A stretch of DNA of 64,000 bases. Source: Opitutaceae bacterium. GTDB taxonomy: Bacteria > Verrucomicrobiota > Verrucomicrobiia > Opitutales > Opitutaceae. Made by a program: the position numbers and the translations under genes. Of this stretch, positions 43,951-51,751 are shown piece by piece. The first letter of the stretch is position 1. Each line of letters begins with the position of its first letter. Under the pieces are notes generated by a model. That model had not been told where the DNA came from and did no database searches. It saw only the letters and a program-made list of their open reading frames with translations. The stretch lies in assembly GCA_028284385.1 (NCBI GenBank), contig JANQRT010000072.1:124001-188000 (forward strand), written 5' to 3'.

Positions 43951-44827
43951 CTTTCAGTTCAAGCTGCTCTATCAGGCTTTCAGCGATCTTTTCAGGATAT
44001 TCAGCAACATATTCCCGAAGGAGGTTTCGCTTCTCGTGGCCACATTGCTTATGATAGATTCGTAGAACCTGGTCTGTGTAGTTCACGGCAAACGCCACTT
44101 GACAGCCTCCACCAAGCCTCTCGAGAAAAGCCCGCTCCAGTCGAACGGCTATCGCGGTCGATTCGTCGAAAGCCAAGCGGAAAGTATCCATGTTTTCAAT
44201 GCGGCTTTGAATCGCAACCGCCGCCTGTCCGACCGCCGGAATGCATTCGTCAAGAGACAATGGCTGAAAAACGACGCCTTCCCATTGATCGATCCCTAGC
44301 CTTTTGAGACCAGCCGCAGCCAGGACCGTCGCGTCCGCTTCGCCATTAGCGATCTTGTTCAAACGCGTATCGACATTACCTCTTATTTCGACAAATCGAG
44401 CTTTTGGATACAAATATCTAAGTTGAATACGGCGGCGTGGACTTCCGGTCGCAATAGTTTCAGGCTCTTCAACACCTTCTCGCAGAACCAGAACGTCATG
44501 CGGTTCCTCTCTTGGGAGGTAGCCCGCAATGGCAAGCCCTTCAGGCATGTCGGAAGGAAGATCTTTGGCGCTGTGAATGGCAACATCGGCGCGACCTTCA
44601 AGCAAGGCGTCCTCAAGCTCTTTGGTGAACAAGCCTTTGCCGCCCTTTTCTTCCAGAGACCATTCCTTTCGGCGATCCCCAGTTGTCACCATTTTCTCGA
44701 TGCGGAAGCTCGCTCCCGGAATAGCTCCCTCGAGCGCTTTGACAGCCAGACGCGTTTGAGCCATGGCCAAAGGACTTTTTCGCGTAGCGACAACGTAATC
44801 TTTGGCGGGTTTGATCATAGGTTCCAT
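43943..44827 (-). CDS. hemC: porphobilinogen deaminase (hydroxymethylbilane synthase)
   Basis: Polymerises four porphobilinogens into hydroxymethylbilane. Motifs are VATRKSPLAMAQT, KGLFTKELEDALL, VAIHSAKDLPSDMP, GSPRRRIQLRYLYP, IRGNVDTRLNKI, DECIPAVGQAAVAIQ and the cofactor-binding Cys in RLGGGCQVAFAV (about 242). It is 294 residues, a little short of the usual 310. It is the first gene of the hemC, cobA-hemD, aminotransferase, trpF run. ilvN ends 56 bp upstream... on the other side of its start at 44884. Confidence 0.96.
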   Translation of the reverse strand: MEPMIKPAKDYVVATRKSPLAMAQTRLAVKALEGAIPGASFRIEKMVTTGDRRKEWSLEEKGGKGLFTKELEDALLEGRADVAIHSAKDLPSDMPEGLAIAGYLPREEPHDVLVLREGVEEPETIATGSPRRRIQLRYLYPKARFVEIRGNVDTRLNKIANGEADATVLAAAGLKRLGIDQWEGVVFQPLSLDECIPAVGQAAVAIQSRIENMDTFRLAFDESTAIAVRLERAFLERLGGGCQVAFAVNYTDQVLRIYHKQCGHEKRNLLREYVAEYPEKIAESLIEQLELKDG

Positions 44828-44883
44828 CCATGGCCGCGTGGAAGGAGTTTTCCTCGCTCCAAAACAGCGACCAATTGGATTCG

Positions 44884-45354
44884 TCAGCGCTGCATAGCTA
44901 GATTGCCAGTACGACCCAGCTCAAGAACGCCAAACTTTTCGATGAGATTGAGAAAGGCGGTAATCTTCCCTTCATCACCCGTAAGTTCAGCTACGAGATC
45001 ATTGTGTTGAACGTTAATGATCTTAGCGCGAAAGAGTTCGCAGATCTGAATAATTTCGGATCGATTCTCCGAAGTCGCCTTGACCTTGACCATGATGAGC
45101 TCTCGGGAAACCGCTTGTCCTCGCTTAAAGTCATGCACTTCGACGACGTTGATAAGCTTGTTTAGCTGCTTGGTGATCTGATCGAGAACCGTGTCGTCGC
45201 CACGAACCACTGCCGTGATACGAGAGACCGCTGGGTCATGAGTAGGCGCGACATTCAGCGTGTCGATATTGAAGCCGCGCCCGCTAAAAAGACCAGCAAT
45301 GCGAGCCAAGACGCCAAATTTATTTTCAACGAGTACGGAAATAGTGTGTCTCAT
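44884..45354 (-). CDS. ilvN: acetolactate synthase small (regulatory) subunit
   Basis: Regulatory subunit for valine feedback on acetolactate synthase in branched-chain amino acid synthesis. The N-terminal ACT domain has HTISVLVENKFGVLARIAGLFSGRGFNI and DTLNVAPTHDPAVSRIT. A second C-terminal ACT-like domain follows (IMVKVKATSENRSEI, AKIINVQHNDLVAELTG, FGVLELGRTGNLAM). It is 156 residues. The catalytic ilvB gene is not adjacent, as it usually is. Confidence 0.95.
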   Translation of the reverse strand: MRHTISVLVENKFGVLARIAGLFSGRGFNIDTLNVAPTHDPAVSRITAVVRGDDTVLDQITKQLNKLINVVEVHDFKRGQAVSRELIMVKVKATSENRSEIIQICELFRAKIINVQHNDLVAELTGDEGKITAFLNLIEKFGVLELGRTGNLAMQR

Positions 45355-45552
45355 CGGTGTTCGATTTTCTAAAGAGGGGACGCTTTATAGCGACTCGATC
45401 GATTGCATGCAAAGGGGGAAGATCGTCAGGCGCAAGTTTCCTTTCCAAGTCCTTTAGCGCCTTCGTCTTTTGGCATTAGTTCAAGAAACAAGCGGATAAA
45501 TTTTGCCTTGCCAAGCCAAGGCGAATTAATCCTTATTTCCAGCCTTTTCCAG

Positions 45553-45629
<77 letters not shown>

Positions 45630-45863
45630 TCCTTCGCCAGAACGAAGTGTGAGCGAAGGATTCCCTCCATAGCTCGAAGAGCGACGGACGGGCGATGCAA
45701 ATCACAATAGGCTTCGGATGGCACAGCCAGTCTCATATGCAACAGGCAATGTCCTGCGTAACTGATAAGCGAAGCGGGCTATTTAACTTACAGAAGGCTT
45801 CGCATAGCTGGCGCCCTTCATTAGGACCTCAAAAACCTCCAATTCGCCTTAATCGAATTATCC

Positions 45864-46127
45864 CTATCCCATCCAGCGATCCGATAGATAGGCCCCAATC
45901 ACTCCAGTAGTTACCAGCCCGAATACAATCACCCCAGCACATCCCTTCTTGTCGGGAAAGGCGTCTGGATGGTCCTTTTTCAACTCGTTCTTAAGTTTCT
46001 CGATGTATTCCTTGGACTCTTTAAGACCCAATCCAGTCTCCTCACGGTAAAGCTTGATGGCCTCGATAGTCTTTCCCGCCAACAAGGCATCGGCTAGCTT
46101 GGAAGCGAGTTCTTCAGAAGGTTCCAT
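45864..46127 (-). CDS. small membrane protein with ribosomal L7/L12 C-terminal-like segment
   Basis: An 87-residue protein. Residues 18-48 (GKTIEAIKLYREETGLGLKE then SKEYIEKLKNE) follow the pattern of the L7/L12 C-terminal helix-turn that normally contacts translation factors. A Lys/Asp-rich linker leads to one C-terminal transmembrane segment (GCAGVIVFGLVTTGVIGAYL, about 62-81). Small proteins of this build occur in many bacteria without known role. It is monocistronic, 79 bp from asd on the same strand. Confidence 0.8.
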   Translation of the reverse strand: MEPSEELASKLADALLAGKTIEAIKLYREETGLGLKESKEYIEKLKNELKKDHPDAFPDKKGCAGVIVFGLVTTGVIGAYLSDRWMG

Positions 46128-46205
46128 ACTCGAAACCTAGCGATTCCATAAAAACCGTCAAGGTAGGAGCCGTCTTAGTAGGAATCCGAATCGAGCAATC
46201 TCCAA

Positions 46206-47204
46206 CTACTCGGTCAGGCTCTCTATAATCTGAAGGGCGTTCAATGCCGCCCCCTTCCAAAGCTGATCGCCTACCGCCCAGAAAGCTAAACCGTTGTTGA
46301 GCGCAATATCTTTTCGGATACGGCCGACAGCGCAGTTTTCTCTCTCGGCAAAATCGAGAGGCATGGGATAGCTGTCGCTCGAAGGATCGTCGACTAGGTC
46401 TACGCCTGGAGCCGATGCGATCGCGGCTTTCGCTTCTTCGACCGAAACGGGCTTCTCGAATTCAGCGTTAATCGACACCGAGTGCGAACGCATGACCGGA
46501 ACGCGTACGCAAGTACAGGATACACTAAGATCGGGAATATCCATGATCTTCTGACTCTCGTTGTGCATCTTGAGCTCTTCCTTAGTGTAGCCATTTTCCA
46601 GAAACGAATCTACGTGAGGAAAGGCATTGAAGGCGATTTGGTGAGCATACACTTCCTTTTCAATCGGTTCGTCTGCAGCCCAGGAGCGCATCTGATCTTC
46701 GAGCTCCTCCATGGCAGCCGCTCCCGATCCACTAACGGCCTGGTAGGTCGAAGCAAACATTCGCTTCAAACCAAACGCCTGATGGAGCGGATAGGCGGCC
46801 ATTAAGGCTACCGCAGTGGTGCAGTTCGGATTAGCGATGATCCCTCGATGGGTTTTAGCCGCCGATCCGTTGATTTCGGGAATGACGAGAGGGACATCGG
46901 GATCGAGACGAAAAGCCGAGCTGTTGTCCACAGCTACCGCTCCCGCAGCGGCAGCCGCGGGGCATAGTTCTTGAGACAGCGTTCCATTAGCGCTAAATAA
47001 AACGAAATCCAAACCATCGAAGCAGGAATTAGTGGCTTCTTCGACAACATAGGTTCTATCAAGAGCTTCAATGCGTTTACCTGCAGACCGACTTGAAGCA
47101 AACAGCTTCAGATCAGCCAATGGAAATTGCCTGATTTGCAGAAGCTTTATAAACTCCTGGCCGACGGCTCCCGTCGCGCCTACGATCCCAATGTTGTAAC
47201 TCAT
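46206..47204 (-). CDS. asd: aspartate-semialdehyde dehydrogenase
   Basis: NADPH-dependent reduction of aspartyl phosphate, the branch point to Lys, Met, Thr and diaminopimelate. NADP-binding GIVGATGAVGQEFIKLL is at the N-terminus, with phosphate-binding FASSRSAGKRI. Catalytic Cys is in IANPNCTTAVALMA, the acyl-binding VSGSGAAAMEEL segment follows, and the catalytic His lies in VPVMRSHSVSI. It is 332 residues. Its start codon is 3 bp from the start codon of the divergent L,D-transpeptidase gene, so its promoter must lie within that gene. Confidence 0.96.
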   Translation of the reverse strand: MSYNIGIVGATGAVGQEFIKLLQIRQFPLADLKLFASSRSAGKRIEALDRTYVVEEATNSCFDGLDFVLFSANGTLSQELCPAAAAAGAVAVDNSSAFRLDPDVPLVIPEINGSAAKTHRGIIANPNCTTAVALMAAYPLHQAFGLKRMFASTYQAVSGSGAAAMEELEDQMRSWAADEPIEKEVYAHQIAFNAFPHVDSFLENGYTKEELKMHNESQKIMDIPDLSVSCTCVRVPVMRSHSVSINAEFEKPVSVEEAKAAIASAPGVDLVDDPSSDSYPMPLDFAERENCAVGRIRKDIALNNGLAFWAVGDQLWKGAALNALQIIESLTE

Positions 47205-47207
47205 TTT

Positions 47208-47750
47208 ATGTCTTTGGATTTATTGCAGCCGTACACGCATAGACTGGAAGCCTTGAAGATCAAGCCTTCAGCGCGAAGCCTTCTCGTTTCCATCGCCAAG
47301 CAAGCGCTTTACTTGGTCCAAGAAGATAAAGTAGAAAAGTCATACAGGATCTCAACGAGCGTAAAGCCGCCATCCTGCAAACAGGATTCAGCCGGCACTC
47401 CCGATGGTCTCCACCGAATAGCCCGAAAAATCGGGAAGGCAGAACCCGTCGGGATGGTCTTCAAAGGTCGCGTGAGTATCGGTAAGCGTTACTGGGAAGT
47501 CGACCAGGAGGAGCGAAAATCGAACTTGATTACAACGCGGATTCTTTGGCTGGAAGGACTGGAGCCAGGCCACAATCAGGGGGATGGCCGCGACAGCTTT
47601 CAACGCTACATTTATATTCATGGCACCAATCACGAAGATAAAATCGGACAGCCTGCTAGCGGTGGATGCGTGCAGCTGTTAAACGATGAGATGCTCGAGC
47701 TGTTCGAATCAGTAGAAGAAGGGGATCAGGTTTTCATTAGTTGCTTGTAG
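47208..47750 (+). CDS. L,D-transpeptidase (YkuD domain)
   Basis: Cell-wall cross-linking or anchoring enzyme family. From the ATG at 47208 it is 180 residues. The YkuD domain includes SLLVSIAKQALYLVQED at its start and the active-site signature YIHGTNHEDKIGQPASGGCVQL with His and nucleophile Cys. No signal peptide is visible, so export may use another route or the role is intracellular. It overlaps the start region of the DinG-type helicase frame and is divergent from asd (3 bp between starts). Confidence 0.9.
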   Translation: MSLDLLQPYTHRLEALKIKPSARSLLVSIAKQALYLVQEDKVEKSYRISTSVKPPSCKQDSAGTPDGLHRIARKIGKAEPVGMVFKGRVSIGKRYWEVDQEERKSNLITTRILWLEGLEPGHNQGDGRDSFQRYIYIHGTNHEDKIGQPASGGCVQLLNDEMLELFESVEEGDQVFISCL

Positions 47751-47788
47751 AGCAGCTAGGATCGACTGAATACTGCCATCTCTCATTT

Positions 47789-49885
47789 ATGATTTCACCA
47801 AACGACGGCCAGGAAGGCGCCCTTTCCAATATCTATCTTCCTGATACGATAAAAAAGATCTTCTGCGAAGGAGGCTGGCTACAAGCGTCGTTGGATCTCG
47901 AATATCGACCTCAGCAAGCCAATATGGCGGTAGCGGTATCTGAATACATGACCGAAGATCGCCCTCTCATTTTCGAAGCGGGCACCGGCGTGGGAAAAAG
48001 TCTAGCCTATCTAGCGCCGGGCATCATTCGATCGATGGAAACGCAGCGGCCTTGTATCGTGTCTTCGAATACGATTGCCTTACAAGAACAGATCGAACGC
48101 AAAGATCTGCCCATCTGTCGCGAGCTATTCGCTTCTATTCCTGAGCTTCATAAATATATTGATTTCAAATCAGCAGTGCTGGTCGGCAAGGGCAACTATC
48201 TCTGCCCTACTCGACTTGCTAACGCGCTTAAGAATGGCCAGGAGCTGTTCCCCAGTGAGGAGCAGGAAGAATTGCAGCGCATCGCCGCCTGGGCTCAGTT
48301 CACCAAAACCGGATTGAAGCAGGAACTGAATCCCGAACCGATTTGGGACGTATGGGATTCCGTGAATGCCGATGGTTCGGCATGTAATCGGAAGAACTGC
48401 AACCCGGATTCGTGTCATTACCAGAGAGCGAAGGCCGAGATTCGGAAGGCTCAGGTAGTGATCATCAACCATAGCTTGCTCTTCGCTCTGTTGAACGCGG
48501 GAGGGCTTAGTCCGGGAACGAAGGGTATTCTGCTGCCGGACGATTTTCTGGTCATCGACGAAGCCCACACTACGGCGGAAATCGCCACTGAGCACTTCGG
48601 AGCCCGCATTAGCTCTTACGGATTGGATCGTCAGCTAAAATCGCTTTTCAACCCGAAACGGAAGTCCGGCTTCGTTCGCAAGCTGGCCAATACGTATCAG
48701 TTGAAAGCGATTACCGACGCGCAAGAAGCCGCTCAAGAGTTCTTCGGCTACCTAGCCGCTACGATGTTGGAAAAGCGTCCTATCATTCGCATCTCGCAGG
48801 AAGACTGGTGTGAACCAACGATCAACAGCCCTCTCAAAGCGGTCGTCGAAAGTATGGATAGCATTTTGGCCAAAATAGAGGATGGTCCGATGCACGACGA
48901 ATTGAAAGATCAAAGGAGTCGTATTCATAGCTATTATACAGGCATTCGCCGTTTCATATCGCTCGCCGAAGAAGACCATGTACATTGGCTGGAAAAGAGC
49001 GGTCGCAAAGGGCAAATCGTGACCATGCGAACGGCGCCGATCGACATAGCCCCCTACCTTCGAGAGGAGCTCTTCAGCAAAAACGTGTCGATTACCCTAA
49101 CCAGCGCCACGCTTTCCATCGCTCGCCAAATGGAACCATTTCAAGAGAAAGTGGGAGCTGAAAACGAAAAAGCGATGCGCGAGGAGTCGCCTTTCGATTT
49201 CGATAGTCACACCCGGGTTTACGTAGCGACCGATATGCCTCTCCCTTCTCCTCAAGACGCCAGCCTGGCCATGGACGTCCTTATTGACTATATCCGCTTT
49301 TGCGTATCCAAAGTTTCAGGCGGGACGCTTGTTCTCTTCACAAGCTATTCTAGTTTGCGGCAAGCTTTCGACAAACTTGAAAAAGACTTCTTGGAACAGG
49401 GCCGCGCTCCGCTTGCCCAAGGCCAAGGGCTATCTCGATCGGAGCTTGCCAACGAGTTTAGAAAAGCAGGGAACGGCGTCCTATTCGGGACCGACAGTTT
49501 TTGGACGGGCATTGACGTTCCAGGCCCAGCTCTTTCGCAAGTTATCGTCACTCGACTTCCCTTCGACGTGCCAACTCATCCTATTGCCGAAGCAAAAGCC
49601 GAGTTTATTAAAGAAAAGGGCGGCAATCCATTCGCAGAACTTAATCTGCCAGAAGCCCTTATAAAGTTCCGTCAAGGAATTGGCCGTCTGATTCGAAAGA
49701 AGGACGACAAGGGGCTCATCACCATACTCGATTCGCGGATAGTGCAGAAATCCTATGGTCGCCAGTTCTTGCAGAGCCTTCCTAAGCAGAAATTTATAAG
49801 AATGAACCGAAATGATCGAGAAGAGCGTTTTTGTGACATAGATGTGACACCCGACGCTTTACAAAGGAGAAGTCCTCGGCATTGA
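47789..49885 (+). CDS. DinG-type ATP-dependent DNA helicase
   Basis: Superfamily 2 XPD/DinG-like 5'-3' helicase, probably in repair or R-loop removal. From the first ATG (47789) it is 698 residues; a TTG at 47741 is an alternative. Walker A is EAGTGVGKSLAYLAPG (about 64), Walker B is LVIDEAHTT (about 256) and motif VI is FRQGIGRLIRKKDDKG. Between them are Cys in NYLCPTRL and ACNRKNCNPDSCHY (about 138 and 197-209), which fit a [4Fe-4S] cluster. The C-terminal helicase motifs LVLFTSYSSLR and GTDSFWTGIDVPG are present. Confidence 0.93.
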   Translation: MISPNDGQEGALSNIYLPDTIKKIFCEGGWLQASLDLEYRPQQANMAVAVSEYMTEDRPLIFEAGTGVGKSLAYLAPGIIRSMETQRPCIVSSNTIALQEQIERKDLPICRELFASIPELHKYIDFKSAVLVGKGNYLCPTRLANALKNGQELFPSEEQEELQRIAAWAQFTKTGLKQELNPEPIWDVWDSVNADGSACNRKNCNPDSCHYQRAKAEIRKAQVVIINHSLLFALLNAGGLSPGTKGILLPDDFLVIDEAHTTAEIATEHFGARISSYGLDRQLKSLFNPKRKSGFVRKLANTYQLKAITDAQEAAQEFFGYLAATMLEKRPIIRISQEDWCEPTINSPLKAVVESMDSILAKIEDGPMHDELKDQRSRIHSYYTGIRRFISLAEEDHVHWLEKSGRKGQIVTMRTAPIDIAPYLREELFSKNVSITLTSATLSIARQMEPFQEKVGAENEKAMREESPFDFDSHTRVYVATDMPLPSPQDASLAMDVLIDYIRFCVSKVSGGTLVLFTSYSSLRQAFDKLEKDFLEQGRAPLAQGQGLSRSELANEFRKAGNGVLFGTDSFWTGIDVPGPALSQVIVTRLPFDVPTHPIAEAKAEFIKEKGGNPFAELNLPEALIKFRQGIGRLIRKKDDKGLITILDSRIVQKSYGRQFLQSLPKQKFIRMNRNDREERFCDIDVTPDALQRRSPRH

Positions 49886-49955
49886 TGAGTGAAGTTGGCG
49901 GCAAACAATTGACGGATTTTGAATACTGATAACCGCCCACTAACATTTCTTTAAA

Positions 49956-50258
49956 ATGAAATCCGAAAAGTTCGAAGAACTTGTATCCAAAAATCCTGGC
50001 AACGAGCTTTTTCGTTTCTCCCTAGGCCAAGCCTATCACGAAGAAGGCAGGCATGAAGAAGCAATCGAGGCCCTCAATGTTTGCCTCAACAAGAATGGCG
50101 AATGGATGGTGGCCGCAATTCTAAAAGGGAAAAGCCTGCTGGCTCTAGAACACCGGGAAGAGGCAAAAGCCGTCCTTGAAAGAGCGCTACAGTTGGCAAT
50201 TGATCAGCATCATGAAACCCCTGAAGCTGAAGTGAGGAAACTCCTGGCGGATATATGA
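49956..50258 (+). CDS. small TPR-repeat protein
   Basis: A 100-residue all-helical protein with about two to three TPR units: NELFRFSLGQAYHEEGRHEE, AIEALNVCLNKNGEWMVAAI and LKGKSLLALEHREEAKAVLE. It probably mediates protein contacts. Its stop overlaps the glycosyltransferase start by 4 bp (ATGA), so the two are translationally coupled. Confidence 0.85.
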   Translation: MKSEKFEELVSKNPGNELFRFSLGQAYHEEGRHEEAIEALNVCLNKNGEWMVAAILKGKSLLALEHREEAKAVLERALQLAIDQHHETPEAEVRKLLADI

Positions 50259-51544
50259 ACATCGTTATAACGTCACACGGCTCCACGGGTGACATATTTC
50301 CGCTGATAGGATTGTCCGTCGCTCTGCAAAAGGCAGGGCACACGGTAAGATTCGCCACCAGCAAGCCATTCAAAAAAGACGTCGAAGATGCAGGTGTACC
50401 ATTTTTTCAAATACCGCCCAACTGGACACACGAGGAACTGGCCTACTGGATGGGGAGGCTGCAAAAACTGAAATCGCCCGTCAACCAGCTGAAGGAGCTC
50501 TACAAAGCGGCTTTGCCTCACATGGAAGCGATTATCGACGGTATGGAAGCAGCCTTGGAAGGAGCGGATTGCCTGGTCTCATCCTACCTTTTCCCGATGA
50601 ACCGATCCATTGCCGAGCGCCATGACGTCCCCTTTATTTCATACGCGTTCGCTCACAATACGGTTCCTTCTCGCTACTACCCTCCCCATGGCCTTCCCCG
50701 AATGAGAGGTTTCCCCAACTGGGTTCAGATGCGCTGGAATCGCTTCGCCTGGAAGCTAGGAAATGTTGCAGTGGATACAGCCATCAACCAGACCGTTTCG
50801 CGGAAGTTGAAAAAGAAAGGCTTACCACCGGTTAAGGATTTCTTCTCCAAGCCAGCCGAGCTAGTGCTGGTAGCCGTTTCACCTGAATTGATGCGCCCAA
50901 AAATCAAGCTCAACCCGCGTTTTCAATTTACCGGCTACTGTCGTTGGCAGTCACCAACGAGCGATGAAATGGAAAAGCGGATACGCGCATTTCGAGGCGA
51001 GCAGCTTGTGCCAATCATAACCTTTGGCAGCATGGTTTATGAAGATCCGACTGGATACATTGAGCGACTACTGGCCAATTGGCCTAACGATAAAAAGCTG
51101 ATCATTCAGCCAGGGTGGTCCGGCTTCGAAATTCCCCAAGAAGCGAAGCATATTTTGCAAATCGGCCCCATGTCGCACGACCAGCTTTTTCAGCATGCTT
51201 CAGTGGTCATTCATCACGGTGGAGCGGGAACGACTGCATCGGTATTGCATGCTGGAAAGCCTCATATCGTAGTTCCACATATTGGCGATCAGGCGTTTTT
51301 CAGCGACGAAGTGATCCGGCTGGGTTGCGGTCTGAAGATCAAGAAGGAAAGATGGCCTGAAGAGCTTCTCTCGAAAATCGAGCGAATCGAACGATCGCCG
51401 GAAATCAAAGCTAACGCCGAGCAATGGAGAAAGGCCCTAGCAGTGGAAGACGGTCCGAAAGAGGCAATCCACCAGATTGAAAACTACGTCGAGCACAAGC
51501 GAGCTCTGCTAGGCGAAGTTCTGAGCATCGATGAGGAGTTTTAG
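50255..51544 (+). CDS. UDP-glycosyltransferase-like protein (GT1/GT28 type)
   Basis: GT-B fold glycosyltransferase of 429 residues. The N-terminal acceptor domain starts NIVITSHGSTGDIFPLIGLS with the GSxGD signature. The C-terminal donor domain has PIITFGSMVY and the plant-UGT-like HHGGAGTTASVLHAGKPHIVVP (about 320-341), then GDQAFFSDEVIRLG. Related bacterial enzymes glycosylate sterols, lipids or secondary metabolites. The substrate is unknown. It follows the TPR gene with a 4-bp overlap. Confidence 0.9.
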   Translation: MNIVITSHGSTGDIFPLIGLSVALQKAGHTVRFATSKPFKKDVEDAGVPFFQIPPNWTHEELAYWMGRLQKLKSPVNQLKELYKAALPHMEAIIDGMEAALEGADCLVSSYLFPMNRSIAERHDVPFISYAFAHNTVPSRYYPPHGLPRMRGFPNWVQMRWNRFAWKLGNVAVDTAINQTVSRKLKKKGLPPVKDFFSKPAELVLVAVSPELMRPKIKLNPRFQFTGYCRWQSPTSDEMEKRIRAFRGEQLVPIITFGSMVYEDPTGYIERLLANWPNDKKLIIQPGWSGFEIPQEAKHILQIGPMSHDQLFQHASVVIHHGGAGTTASVLHAGKPHIVVPHIGDQAFFSDEVIRLGCGLKIKKERWPEELLSKIERIERSPEIKANAEQWRKALAVEDGPKEAIHQIENYVEHKRALLGEVLSIDEEF

Positions 51545-51577
51545 TCCATCATGGAAGATAAGCGAGAGGGTAAAAAG

Positions 51578-51595
51578 TTCTCCGTGAAATCCGTG
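51578..51595 (-). repeat. two-unit 9-bp tandem motif, possible solo array remnant
   Basis: On the minus strand two 9-bp units follow each other: CACGGATTT and CACGGAGAA. The form resembles the short-period arrays flanking the elements at 9416 and 20541 and, as I recall, dispersed repeats near GxxExxY genes in other genomes. No small gene accompanies it; it lies in the 207-bp gap between the glycosyltransferase and the TonB receptor. Confidence 0.35.
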
Positions 51596-51751
51596 GCTGC
51601 AAATATGAAAACCATTCCATCATCGCTTTTTCGCCGCCGTTTCCAGTTTGATTGGAAATGATCGTTAATTATTTAATCATCAAATATTTATCTAGCCTTC
51701 TCTTTAGGTTTCATGAAGTCATAAGGCAAACACGTTTGAAATCGCTACTCG

